Assembly (NCBI GenBank): GCA_016927855.1
Contig: JAFGLV010000045.1
Span: 52,557-116,556, forward strand
Source: Sedimentisphaerales bacterium
GTDB taxonomy: Bacteria; Planctomycetota; Phycisphaerae; Sedimentisphaerales; Anaerobacaceae
Direction: 5' to 3'
Length of the DNA: 64,000 bases
Below the pieces are notes generated by a model that did not search any database, was not told where the DNA came from, and was given only the letters and a program-made list of their open reading frames with translations. A program made the translations under genes and the position numbers. Position 1 is the stretch's first letter, and each line of letters begins with the position of its first letter. Of this stretch, positions 1 through 8,714 are shown in pieces.

Positions 1-515
1 CCGCGATCGGCACCTACAACCTGGCGTACCAGATCTTCAAGGGCGTACTGACCGTGGCGCTGGCTTTGTTCGCCTACTTCCTGCCCTTCATCAGCCAGCA
101 CATCGACGATCCTGCAGTAATCCGAAACTACCTGTTCAGCAAGCGCCCCAAGATCCTCGTGCTGGGCTTGGCAAGCATCGGGCTGCTGTTCCTCGTGGCC
201 CCGGGCCTCATCGGAGCCATCTACCGGGATGCCTACGCAGGCTCGTTCGCAGTTCTGAGAGTTTTGCTGATCGGCTCGGCCTTCATGCTCTACGCGGTTT
301 TCTACGCGCCGATTCTCAATGCCCTGAAGCTCTACAAGATCGCCCAGGCCGTCAACATCCTGCAGGTGACGGTCAACATCCTGCTGGACCTGGTCCTCGT
401 GCCGCGTCTGGGCTATCAGGGTGCGGCCGTCGCCACCTCGATTGCATATTTCTGCCACGCCGCTATATTGGAGGCGTACTTCCACCTGCGGCTCAAGCAG
501 AAGCTGGGATTGTGA
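1..515 (+). CDS. Polysaccharide/oligosaccharide flippase, C-terminal part (partial)
   Basis: The reading frame is open from base 3 and the 5' end lies outside the window. The visible ~170 residues hold four or five hydrophobic helices and the motif IGTYNLAYQ, which is typical of MATE/Wzx-like lipid-linked oligosaccharide exporters. The C-terminal part (LGYQGAAVATSIAYF) matches the repeated glycine-rich helix of that superfamily. Such proteins flip undecaprenyl-linked glycans across the inner membrane. It is followed 3 bases later by a methyltransferase and then a glycosyltransferase, which supports a surface-glycan role. The substrate cannot be inferred. Confidence 0.8.
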   Translation, partial: AIGTYNLAYQIFKGVLTVALALFAYFLPFISQHIDDPAVIRNYLFSKRPKILVLGLASIGLLFLVAPGLIGAIYRDAYAGSFAVLRVLLIGSAFMLYAVFYAPILNALKLYKIAQAVNILQVTVNILLDLVLVPRLGYQGAAVATSIAYFCHAAILEAYFHLRLKQKLGL

Positions 516-518
516 GCG

Positions 519-1190
519 ATGACCGAATCGATCAACGATACCTCCGAGAGACCGACGCGGTATTACGAGCAGACGCGTCCGGAGATGCTCAAATACGTGC
601 CGGCCGACGTCAAGAGGACCCTGGAATTGGGCTGCGCGTTCGGGGGTTTCTCCGCAGCGGTGAAGAAGCGGTTCGGCGCCGAGTGCTGGGGGATGGAACT
701 CGATCCGGAGGCGGCCCAGGTCGCAACCGGCAGGCTCGACAAAGTCATCGTAGGCGACATCGTCGAGCATCTCGGCGAGCTGCCGGACAACTCGTTCGAC
801 TGCGTCATCTGCAACGACATCCTCGAGCATCTGGTAGATCCTTACACGCTGCTGATGGACTTGCGAGCGAAGCTGACAGCGGACGGCGTGGTGGTGGCGT
901 CGTTGCCCAACATCCGCTACTGCCGGATCCTGTTCGACCTCGTCGTGCGCGGCAACTGGGACTACAAGGAACACGGAATACTCGACAAGACTCACCTGCG
1001 TTTCTTCACCTACAAGAGCCTCAAGAAGGTCTTCCCGAAACTCGGGTATGAACTGCTGACGATCGCGGGTCTTGAACCCGAGCCCACCTGGCCGGCACGG
1101 CTCGTCAAGATTCTCAACCTGTTGTTGTTCAACGTTTTTGTCGATACGCGGTTCCATCACTTCGCCTGCGTTGCCAGGCCGGTGCGATGA
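519..1190 (+). CDS. Class I SAM-dependent methyltransferase
   Basis: This 223-residue protein has a Rossmann-type SAM-binding motif I (LELGCAFGGFSAAV, about residues 31-44), an acidic residue after strand 2 (GMELDPEAA), and a motif near NSFDCVICNDILEHL that is usual for Methyltransf_11/23 enzymes. It probably methylates a sugar or lipid-linked glycan intermediate, because it sits between a flippase (3 bases upstream) and a GT2 glycosyltransferase whose start overlaps its stop (ATGA). That arrangement suggests translational coupling. The acceptor is unknown; family assignment is secure and function inferred from context. Confidence 0.85.
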   Translation: MTESINDTSERPTRYYEQTRPEMLKYVPADVKRTLELGCAFGGFSAAVKKRFGAECWGMELDPEAAQVATGRLDKVIVGDIVEHLGELPDNSFDCVICNDILEHLVDPYTLLMDLRAKLTADGVVVASLPNIRYCRILFDLVVRGNWDYKEHGILDKTHLRFFTYKSLKKVFPKLGYELLTIAGLEPEPTWPARLVKILNLLLFNVFVDTRFHHFACVARPVR

Positions 1191-2212
1191 GCCAGGCGGG
1201 AGAGCACCCGATGATCAGCGTCGTCATCCCCGCCTATAACGCCGAACGGTTCATTCGACGCACGATCGACAGCGTTCTGGCGCAGACCTACCGCGACTTC
1301 GAGCTGATCGTCGTCGACGACGGCTCGACGGACGATACACGCGAGGTAGTGGAGAGTTACGGATCGAGAGTCTGCTACATCTACCAGAAGAACGCCGGGG
1401 ACGGTCCCGCGCGCAACACGGGCATCGCGGCCGCCAAGGGCGAATGGATCGCCTTTCTGGACCATGACGACGAATGGCTGCCGAACAAGCTGGAGCTCCA
1501 AGTCGCGCTGCTCGAAAGGAACCCCGAGCTGCGGTGGTGTGGCGCGAATTTTGAACGCTCGTGTCTGCACGTCAGGCAGGCGGCAGGCGACACTGAGAAG
1601 CTCACGCAAACGATGGCCGGACGCGACTATTTCGACAACTTCTTCACTGCCGTCGCGACGCAAGGCTGTGCGCTTGTCACCATGACGATGATCGTCCATC
1701 GCGAGGTCTTCGAGCAGGTGGGCGTTTTTGACTCGTGCTGGGCGTTGTGCGCCGACTTCGACATGTGGTGGCGCATCACGTACCGTTTCCCGAAGATCGG
1801 CTACCTGCCGCAGCCCTTAGGCATCATGCACCTGGACGCTATGGGTGTCGCGGCCGCTCGCTATCACTTGGCGGGCAAGAGCGGCGACGACGCCCGCCGG
1901 CTCGTCGAAAAGCATTTGAAGCTGGCCGAAGCCAACGGGATGCTCGCCGAGTTCACCCCCTTGGGCCAGAAGGTCCTGCGTAAGAGCCTCGCCACGAACA
2001 TCTTCCATGGCCTCAAGGCCGACGCGCGAAACACGGCCCGTCAATTCCCCACGCTCCTGCCCTGGCATCTGCGTGGGGTTGCCTTTCTGCTGACGGTCTT
2101 CCCCAAGCCAACCTCCGCCGCAATGCGCTGCCTCGTCCACCTGGCCTACCGACTCGGTCTCAAACGCGATGCCTCCCGTGGTCGGCTTTACGTGAAGAAG
2201 GCCGACGGTTAG
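1187..2212 (+). CDS. Family 2 glycosyltransferase (GT-A fold)
   Basis: A 341-residue protein with the GT2 signature ISVVIPAYNAERFI near the N-terminus, followed by VDDGSTDDT and a DxD-like acidic run (LDHDDEW). The GT2 core begins about nine residues in, so the ATG at 1211 is an alternative start. The ATG at 1187 overlaps the upstream stop and is preferred for coupling. The enzyme would transfer a sugar from a nucleotide donor to a cytoplasmic glycan acceptor. Its stop (TAG, 2210-2212) overlaps the stop of the convergent methyltransferase on the other strand (TAA, 2209-2211). Donor and acceptor are unknown. Confidence 0.88.
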   Translation: MSQAGEHPMISVVIPAYNAERFIRRTIDSVLAQTYRDFELIVVDDGSTDDTREVVESYGSRVCYIYQKNAGDGPARNTGIAAAKGEWIAFLDHDDEWLPNKLELQVALLERNPELRWCGANFERSCLHVRQAAGDTEKLTQTMAGRDYFDNFFTAVATQGCALVTMTMIVHREVFEQVGVFDSCWALCADFDMWWRITYRFPKIGYLPQPLGIMHLDAMGVAAARYHLAGKSGDDARRLVEKHLKLAEANGMLAEFTPLGQKVLRKSLATNIFHGLKADARNTARQFPTLLPWHLRGVAFLLTVFPKPTSAAMRCLVHLAYRLGLKRDASRGRLYVKKADG

Positions 2213-3036
2213 AGCCCATGCGGGTCCTGACGTTTCCGGGCGATCAGGACGCGCTGGTCGGAGCATCGGTCCTTGTACTGGCTGTAGACAGCCGGGTCGT
2301 ATAGGCTGCGGCAGAGCAGGTAGTCCTGCTTGAGGACGACCTCCCAACCGCGTTCGGTCAGGACGCGCTCGATTTTGTCCCATTCGATGTGGTCATCGGG
2401 CCAGACGTGGATGTCTCCCTCGCGTTTGTAGCGCGGATTTAGAAGGCGCCGAACGATATGAACGTAGCCGGGGACATCGAAAAGCAGTCGCAGGTACCGT
2501 CTCCAGTTGACCCGCGGCTGGGCCTTTCGGAGGAACTCGACATACTCAGCGGGCCGGCTGTAGTAAGCTTCGGTGGCTTCATGGTCGATGTAGACCACGC
2601 CGCCCGGTTTGACGACGCGACACATCTCTGCGACGATGTGGAGATAGTCCGGCACGTGGTGGAGGACGGAATAGGTCGCCACCAGATCGAAGTGACAGTC
2701 CTGGACACCGGATAAGTCCGCTCCGTTGATCTGGAGCGTGCTCGACAATCCACTTCGAGAGAAGTCCTTTTCAATCAGCCTCAGGAAGTGCTCCGAGACA
2801 TCGGCCGAGACCGTTTGCAGGCCCAGATCGATCAGATGTCTTGTCAGATTACCGGAGCCGCATCCGTAGTCGAGGGCGGTGAGCGGTTGCGAGCCGGTCT
2901 GGATCGTCGCAACCGCGCGGCGCAATGAGTCGTGCAGTCGTTGCTGTTCGACCGGGTTGAATATCTCACCGTGGATGCGTTCGTAGCGGCGCGTCGCGTG
3001 CGCATCGTATGAGACAGTCGGCTCTTTCTCAGGCAT
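2209..3036 (-). CDS. Class I SAM-dependent methyltransferase
   Basis: 275 residues from the ATG at 3036, chosen because it overlaps the end of the upstream glycosyltransferase by 8 bases and the domain begins soon after; an in-frame extension to 3108 would run inside that gene. Motif I is ALDYGCGSGNLTRHL, with SADVS after strand 2 and FDLVATYSVLHHV as the post-motif region, all typical of Methyltransf_11/25. It is the last gene of a minus-strand run (GT2, GT-C, methyltransferase, two GT4, this gene). It probably modifies a glycan or lipid precursor; the acceptor is not predictable. Confidence 0.85.
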   Translation of the reverse strand: MPEKEPTVSYDAHATRRYERIHGEIFNPVEQQRLHDSLRRAVATIQTGSQPLTALDYGCGSGNLTRHLIDLGLQTVSADVSEHFLRLIEKDFSRSGLSSTLQINGADLSGVQDCHFDLVATYSVLHHVPDYLHIVAEMCRVVKPGGVVYIDHEATEAYYSRPAEYVEFLRKAQPRVNWRRYLRLLFDVPGYVHIVRRLLNPRYKREGDIHVWPDDHIEWDKIERVLTERGWEVVLKQDYLLCRSLYDPAVYSQYKDRCSDQRVLIARKRQDPHGL

Positions 3037-4153
3037 GGGTGGCTCCGTCCTCTTTGCGAGCGCGAAGCACGTTCTCATAGACGCCAACGATCTGCGCGAC
3101 GGCTGCATTGGCGTCCACCGTGCAAGAATACTCGAAGCCCCGGTCTGCCAGACTCTTTCTCAGGGCCGGGTCGGCTCGGAGCCTGCGGATGGCGTCGGCG
3201 ATATGGGTCGGCGCAGGATACTCCAGTATGATTCCAGTCCGGCCGTCTCGAACCAGCTCAGGCAGTCCTCCGACAGGCGAGACGATAACGGGGACTCTCA
3301 TGCGCATCAGTTCGAGCGCTGCGATGCCAAAGGCTTCGCGCCGGCTCGGCACGACCGCCAGGTCGAACGCGCTCATGACCTCGGCTGGCTTCTCCGACAA
3401 ACCGGCCAGTGTGACGGTCTGCTCCAGCGCCAGCCGTCGAATCTGCTCCTCCAGGTGCCTTCGCTCGCTCCCTTCGCCGACCAGGAAGAACCGGTACGCA
3501 TGCGGCTCGTCGCGCAGGCACGCGGCAGCTTCGATGAGCCGGTCGGCGCCTTTGGCTCGGTCCAGGCGCCCGACGAAGCCAACGACGCAGGCATCGTTGG
3601 CGAATCCGAGCTTCCGCCTCACGATGCGGCGGTCGTATCGATTGGGATCGAACTGCTCCAAATCCACGAAGTTGGGGACAACCACGACAGGTACGTCACT
3701 GCCTGCCAGCGCGCGCTGCACGGCGGTCTTCGTGGCTTGTGAGTTGGCAATGATCGTCCCGGCCCGCGCGCCCAGCAGCCTCAGACACAGGCGATAGACG
3801 CAGCCGGTGCCGTGCCGAAAGACCGGGCCGTGTTCGTGGAGGACCAAGGCTGACGCGAGGCGCGGCGCCGCCAGCAGACTGCTCATGACCGCCTTCTGCA
3901 GATGCGCATGGACCACGTCGATGCGGTGCTCCCGGCAGAGCCGGGCAATGGCGCCGATCGCGGCGAGACTGTACTTGCGCGACGCGAGCGTCACGACCTC
4001 GGCGTCGATCTCGATCGCGCGCGCGTTCGGGCGCAGCGCGCAGACGATGCTCTCGATCTCGCCGACCGGCATCCGCTCGACAACATTCTTAACGACCAGA
4101 GGCGCCCCACCGTAGCCGAGATGATCGATCACATGGAGGACGCGGACCGTCAT
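3029..4153 (-). CDS. Family 4 glycosyltransferase (GT-B fold)
   Basis: A 374-residue GT-B enzyme. The N-terminal domain has HVIDHLGYGGAPLVV, the glycine-rich acceptor-side loop common in GT4. The C-terminal domain has VGFVGRLDRAKGADRLIEA and the EX7E-type donor motif REAFGIAALE. It would transfer a sugar from a nucleotide-sugar to a lipid-linked or secreted polysaccharide. It overlaps the next GT4 gene by 4 bases (4150-4153) and the following methyltransferase by 8 bases, so these genes are very likely co-transcribed. Specificity cannot be read from sequence. Confidence 0.9.
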   Translation of the reverse strand: MTVRVLHVIDHLGYGGAPLVVKNVVERMPVGEIESIVCALRPNARAIEIDAEVVTLASRKYSLAAIGAIARLCREHRIDVVHAHLQKAVMSSLLAAPRLASALVLHEHGPVFRHGTGCVYRLCLRLLGARAGTIIANSQATKTAVQRALAGSDVPVVVVPNFVDLEQFDPNRYDRRIVRRKLGFANDACVVGFVGRLDRAKGADRLIEAAACLRDEPHAYRFFLVGEGSERRHLEEQIRRLALEQTVTLAGLSEKPAEVMSAFDLAVVPSRREAFGIAALELMRMRVPVIVSPVGGLPELVRDGRTGIILEYPAPTHIADAIRRLRADPALRKSLADRGFEYSCTVDANAAVAQIVGVYENVLRARKEDGATHA

Positions 4154-5301
4154 TTGACCTCCGCATAGAGTTGGAGATACGCCTGCGCCACCCGGTCCCA
4201 GCCGAAGCGCTCGGCGTGCCGCCGGGCCGCGACAGCCATCTTGCGGCGCAACGGGAGATCCTCCCGAAGCGCCTTGACGGCTTCCGCCAGCTTGGCCGGC
4301 TGCGGATCATCCACGACGACACCATTGTCCACGATAAGCTCCTGAACACCTTCGCATCGGGTCGTGATGATAGGCAGGCCCGAGGCCATCGCCTCCAGCA
4401 TGGCGTTGCTCATGCCCTCCTGGGCGCTGGCGCTGACGAAGACATCGTGCTCCCGATACAGGCCAGGCATCTGGTCGCTCTCGCGCCGGCCCATGATCGT
4501 CACCACGTCGCGTAGGTTCTTCTCGCCCAGACTCTGGCGCAGCTCCGCCTCGAGCGCCCCGCCGCCGACGATGGTCAGCGTCGCGTTCACCTCTTCGGCG
4601 TGCAGCATCTCCATCATTTCGATCAGCAAGGGCAGCCGCTTCGTCAGGGATAGCCGGCCGACCGTGAGCAATCGCAGCGGCTTGGTGTTCGCGTACGGCT
4701 CATCACCCGGCGGTTCCGCCCGGCCGGGAGAGAAACGCGCCAGATCCACGCCGTTAGGGATGACGTCGATCTCGACCGACGGCAAGAACCGCAGCGCCCT
4801 GGCCTTGAGTCCCTCGCTGCACGCGACGAGGCGTGCCGCGTGCTTCCAGATCGGCTTGAACACGAGCGGACCCAAGAATCTGTACTCCAGCGCCAGTCTC
4901 GTATTGCAGCCGGGCACGTCGGAGCCGCGCAGCGAGACGATGTAAGGCAGCCGTCCGGCGGTGCGATAGCAAAGCCAGCCGGTCGGAAAGCCGAAGAAGG
5001 CGTGAACCAGATCGTAGCTGCCCTCGTGCAACAGGCGACGGTAAGGAGGCTTGGCCTTGAGCAGCCAGTCGATGACCTCCGCTCGGTGCCAATAGTGCAT
5101 ATCCTTCTTGGGAATGCCCACCTTGTGCAAAGTGATACCGTCAGCGAATTGCTCCACCGAGAGCCCCGTGCCGGTGCCTGAGGTCAGCACGTCCACCGTC
5201 AGGTCCTTGCGGCCGGCGTATTGCGCCAGCAGAGACCGGTGGGCCTGTCCCCCGCCTCCGCCGATCGGCGGGAACTCGTAGTTGAGCATCAGGATCTTCA
5301 T
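4150..5301 (-). CDS. Family 4 glycosyltransferase (GT-B fold)
   Basis: A 383-residue GT4 protein with an N-terminal FPPIGGGGGQAHRSL glycine loop. Its C-terminal donor-binding half contains LLTVGRLSLTKRLPLLIEMM and the EX7E motif in QEGMSNAMLEAMASG. The start overlaps the stop of the upstream methyltransferase by 4 bases (5298-5301) and its stop overlaps the next GT4 start, giving a tightly coupled unit. It likely adds a sugar during assembly of the same surface glycan as its neighbours. No donor can be assigned. Confidence 0.9.
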   Translation of the reverse strand: MKILMLNYEFPPIGGGGGQAHRSLLAQYAGRKDLTVDVLTSGTGTGLSVEQFADGITLHKVGIPKKDMHYWHRAEVIDWLLKAKPPYRRLLHEGSYDLVHAFFGFPTGWLCYRTAGRLPYIVSLRGSDVPGCNTRLALEYRFLGPLVFKPIWKHAARLVACSEGLKARALRFLPSVEIDVIPNGVDLARFSPGRAEPPGDEPYANTKPLRLLTVGRLSLTKRLPLLIEMMEMLHAEEVNATLTIVGGGALEAELRQSLGEKNLRDVVTIMGRRESDQMPGLYREHDVFVSASAQEGMSNAMLEAMASGLPIITTRCEGVQELIVDNGVVVDDPQPAKLAEAVKALREDLPLRRKMAVAARRHAERFGWDRVAQAYLQLYAEVK

Positions 5302-6011
5302 GGCTTCTTCCGGGCGATCACGTAGAGATTGGTCTGGAGAGCCAGCGGCAGTTTCGTGAAATCCACACGCTTGATCACAGCCCCGAGCAGACCGAATCTC
5401 TGAAGCTTGGTCTTGGTATACTCGTTGACAGGGTTCATCTTGACGAAGCGCGTCTGGAAACCGTGCCGCGCCAGGCGACGCCTGATCTGTTCCGGCGCGT
5501 GCAGAGACGGGTGATAGCGCCGCCAGGCGAGCGACCTATGCGACAACGTCTCGAAGACGGCGTTGCTGCACTTGTTCGGCGTCTGGAACAGATAGTAGCC
5601 CTGTGGCTTCAGCAGGCGCCGGACCTCGGCAACGTGCCGGTCAATGGAGGCGATGTGCTCGAACAGGTCGAAGCTGAGGACCACGTCGAATGCCTCGTCG
5701 TCAAACGCCAGCTTCTCGGCCGGCTGCACCTCCAGGCGGATGTCACCGTACTTGGCCCGGCCATATTCAATGGCGACCTGCGAGATGTCGGTGCCGGTGA
5801 CATCGTAGCCTTGTCGGCTCAGCTCGAAAACCACTGTGCCGATGCCGCAGCCGATTTCCAGGATCTTGTCGCCGGCCTTGAGCAGTCGCGTTTGCGCGAG
5901 AAAGTCGAGGTTCGTCTGGAGGTTGCCTCGCTGCTCCTTGCCCTGGTCGAGCCCGCCGCGCCAGCCTCGATCATAGAGGTCCTGCTGCTGCCTGAGTTGC
6001 TCATCCATCAT
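5298..6011 (-). CDS. Class I SAM-dependent methyltransferase (UbiG-like)
   Basis: 237 residues from the ATG at 6011; a second ATG follows at 6008. The frame stays open upstream to 6254, but that part reads through a repeat-like intergenic sequence and has no domain, so it is not taken as coding. Motif I is LEIGCGIGTVVFELS, followed by GTDISQVAI and FDVVLSFDLFEHI, as in Methyltransf_11/UbiG-like enzymes. It leads the run of two GT4 genes and another methyltransferase with 4-base overlaps, so methylation of a glycan or its lipid carrier is the likely role. Confidence 0.83.
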   Translation of the reverse strand: MMDEQLRQQQDLYDRGWRGGLDQGKEQRGNLQTNLDFLAQTRLLKAGDKILEIGCGIGTVVFELSRQGYDVTGTDISQVAIEYGRAKYGDIRLEVQPAEKLAFDDEAFDVVLSFDLFEHIASIDRHVAEVRRLLKPQGYYLFQTPNKCSNAVFETLSHRSLAWRRYHPSLHAPEQIRRRLARHGFQTRFVKMNPVNEYTKTKLQRFGLLGAVIKRVDFTKLPLALQTNLYVIARKKP

Positions 6012-6317
6012 GGCGCCCGGTGGGGAGCCAGGCCCCCCGAAATATTGGAATCGTGGAATGATAGAATGGAGCCTGTGAATAGCAGGGATCAGGACGAGTT
6101 CTTGCGACGTATCCGTCATGTCGAGCGCAGTCGAGACATCTGGCGGCAGCCTGCGCGTACCTGTCATTCTCAGCCAGATTTCTCCACTTCGGCCTTCGGC
6201 CTCCGGTCGAAATGGCAAAGGCGGTCTTGCTCTGTGATCTCGATGAGATTGCACGAAGATCGATCACGATCCCTGCACCACCCAATATTTCATCATTCCA
6301 TCGTCTCTATCACGCGC
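6012..6317. repeat. Intergenic stretch with dispersed-repeat-like sequence
   Basis: No credible gene on either strand. The interior (about 6092-6235) has paired arms of the type GTCATGTCGAGCGCAGTCGA and CTTCGGCCTTCGGCCTCCGG. These resemble the short interspersed intergenic repeats common in environmental bacterial genomes. The ends carry AT-richer words (AATATTGGAAT near 6042 and CAATATTTCATCATTCCA near 6285) in opposite orientation, similar to the spacer after trpE at 14211-14283. Identification as a repeat family is by eye only. Confidence 0.45.
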
Positions 6318-8714
6318 CTATTTCCGAACGAACACGATATGCTGGCCACCGATCTGGTTGACCAATTCGATGACGATCCGATAGTTCTGTCTCACGTAGT
6401 CGCGGAAGGGCTTCATCGCCTCGAACCGTGCGGCTTCGTCCGGCCCGAATCTGTCGCGCAGCAGCTTGGACCAGGCCGCTTCATACTCGCGGACGCTTTG
6501 CGGGTCCGGCGGCAAGAACCGCTGCTGCAGGCGGGGCCACAACTCCAACTGAGGTCGGTCCCAGGGGAAATGGACCTTGAGCGTATCGACGATGAACTTG
6601 GGCGGGTCCTTCTCGAACGCGTCCAGGAGCTGCCGCACGCGACCGGCCAGTTCCTCCGGCGGCAAGGTGTGCATGTTCCCCTCGAAGGCCTTGGGCGCCG
6701 GGCTCATCCGCTGGGCCTCGACGTAGATGCCCGGGACCCAGCCCCAGACGTAGATCGTATCGTCCGGCTCGGAATGCTCCCGGATATACTCGCCCACCTG
6801 CTGCCAGGCATAGGCTGGGTCACTCGAGACCTCGCGCCACCGCTGGAGATAGCCGCGATCCGGCGCCGGCTGACCGGTACGCCGATCGCGATAGACCACG
6901 TTGCTGTGAGGACTGCGCGCGATACCGAAGAAGATGTGCCAGGACAAGCCCAGCATCAGCACCAACCCGAGGAGTCCCACGATGATCCAGCGGGTCTTGT
7001 CCCGGTCCGCGTGCCAGCGCCTCGCGTACAGGTAGAGCGGATAGCCTCCGAGCATCGCCGCCGAGGCATTCAAAGGCAGATAGTACTGCTCGTAAGACCG
7101 AGGGCTGATCCAGACAAACGCCATGTCCACCAGCCACCAGACGGCAAAGAGGCGTACCACCCAGCCGGGGTCGTCGGAGGCGCTGTCCTTGCCTTTGGCG
7201 CCTCGGTGGCGCAGCAACACCACAAGTCGCGCGACCAGCGCGCCAACCGCCAGGAGAATCGGCAGGATAAGCAACCGGTAGTAGCGCAGTACGCGCAGGA
7301 GAGCGTCTCTTCTCGCGGCCGGGCCCAGCGCCTCCCAACTGTCGCGGATGTAGCCAGGCAGTAACTTAAGCAGCAGACTGCTCTGCGGTTTCTCGTCAGT
7401 CGCGGCATCGGTCTGCACCTCAGGCGCCTGAGGTTGGGCTTGCTGAGTCTGAGCGGGCGCCGATGACGAGATTAGCGGGCCGTAGAGAAACGAGTACGGC
7501 CACGATATGACAGGCGTCCCCATGCTCGCGTACCAGACGTACAACGGCGCCAGCATCGACGCGGCGCCGGCCACCATCAGCACGATGCTCTTGCCCGTTT
7601 GTTTCCAGCTCACCCGGTGCAGCACCGGCTGCGCCAGCACGAAGAGTCCCACCGCCGCGATGGCAGACAAGCCCGTCTGCTTGAAGAGCGGTCCCCAGAT
7701 CAGGAACATGCCGGTCAGGACCGCCCACCACCATTTGCCGGTGAGCTGGTAGTAAACGAAGCTGCAGATGCCCGATATCATCAGCGCGATCATGAATTGC
7801 TCTTTCACGTTGCCGTACTTGGCGATCAGCGGCGCTGAGAGGTAGACGGATGCCACAATGACGCCGACTCCGGCTGCCAATGTGCCGAAGAGCCGGCGCA
7901 GGGTGACGAACATGAAGACGAACGCGCCCAGTTGGAAGACCATCTGGAGCACCTTGGGTCCGATGTCTCGGAAGCCAAACAGCTTCACCGCCAGCATATT
8001 GACCAGCAGCGTGCCGGCCGAGGCGCTCGGGATCTCCTCGTAGCCGATTCTTGCACCCGAGAGAACGTGCTTGGCGGAGTAGAGGTAGCTGCCGCCATCA
8101 TAGGGCTCAGGCGTGCCGAACTCGAAATACTTGCCCAGCGCGAAGGGAGCGCCTGCAACAAGCAGAGTGGAAATGGCCGCGATCGCAAGAACGATGTGAG
8201 CGCGTTCGACCTGGCAAAAGGCCTCCACACGCGCAGTGTGAAGATAGACCATCCAGACCACGTATAGGCCGCCGAAGCCAATGAACAGCAATCCCTCAGC
8301 GAGGGTACCATTCATCGTGAGGGCGATCCCCAATGTAAATAGCGATATGGATGCAAGTGCAGAGAGTATCTGGAAGCCAACCCATGCCCACGCTCTACCA
8401 GAGCGTAAGCCCAGGCTCATCACGGCCCATGGTATCCAGGCCAATAGAGTAAGGACAAGATAGGGGATGCCCTCTTTCAACCGGAGCAATGCCGAGAAGG
8501 GTGGCAACAGCAAATGGAGCCAAGTCACGATAGTGATTGGGAATGGGCGCAAACTCGCATCACAATCAGCACAACGACGAGTGCCCGGAGGATTGAGGGA
8601 ATCACACTTGGAGCACGTCAGGTCTCTGAACGCCGCGTTTGGTGTCGCCTTCCTCGCACCCCGCTTTGAGCTGGAAGATCGGGATTTGTGTTTTCCCGGA
8701 TAGGATCGAGTCAT
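6318..8714 (-). CDS. Large integral membrane protein, GT-C glycosyltransferase-like, with N-terminal zinc ribbon
   Basis: A 798-residue protein. A basic N-terminus is followed by a four-Cys zinc ribbon (CSKCDSLNP...CADCD, about residues 34-51), then roughly a dozen hydrophobic helices and a soluble C-terminal part. The loop EPYDGGSYLYSAKHVL after an early helix resembles the acidic first luminal loop of GT39/PMT/ArnT-type GT-C enzymes, which use polyprenyl-phosphate sugars. The neighbour whose stop overlaps its start (8711-8714) is a DPM1-like polyprenyl-phosphate glycosyltransferase, the usual source of such donors. I infer transfer of a sugar to a glycan or protein on the periplasmic side. 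The zinc ribbon is unusual for this class. Confidence 0.7.
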   Translation of the reverse strand: MTRSYPGKHKSRSSSSKRGARKATPNAAFRDLTCSKCDSLNPPGTRRCADCDASLRPFPITIVTWLHLLLPPFSALLRLKEGIPYLVLTLLAWIPWAVMSLGLRSGRAWAWVGFQILSALASISLFTLGIALTMNGTLAEGLLFIGFGGLYVVWMVYLHTARVEAFCQVERAHIVLAIAAISTLLVAGAPFALGKYFEFGTPEPYDGGSYLYSAKHVLSGARIGYEEIPSASAGTLLVNMLAVKLFGFRDIGPKVLQMVFQLGAFVFMFVTLRRLFGTLAAGVGVIVASVYLSAPLIAKYGNVKEQFMIALMISGICSFVYYQLTGKWWWAVLTGMFLIWGPLFKQTGLSAIAAVGLFVLAQPVLHRVSWKQTGKSIVLMVAGAASMLAPLYVWYASMGTPVISWPYSFLYGPLISSSAPAQTQQAQPQAPEVQTDAATDEKPQSSLLLKLLPGYIRDSWEALGPAARRDALLRVLRYYRLLILPILLAVGALVARLVVLLRHRGAKGKDSASDDPGWVVRLFAVWWLVDMAFVWISPRSYEQYYLPLNASAAMLGGYPLYLYARRWHADRDKTRWIIVGLLGLVLMLGLSWHIFFGIARSPHSNVVYRDRRTGQPAPDRGYLQRWREVSSDPAYAWQQVGEYIREHSEPDDTIYVWGWVPGIYVEAQRMSPAPKAFEGNMHTLPPEELAGRVRQLLDAFEKDPPKFIVDTLKVHFPWDRPQLELWPRLQQRFLPPDPQSVREYEAAWSKLLRDRFGPDEAARFEAMKPFRDYVRQNYRIVIELVNQIGGQHIVFVRK

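Noticed and set aside
5463..7364. A 633-codon open frame on the plus strand
   Set aside because: It lies opposite the methyltransferase and GT-C-like genes, crosses a repeat-like intergenic region and shows no motif.
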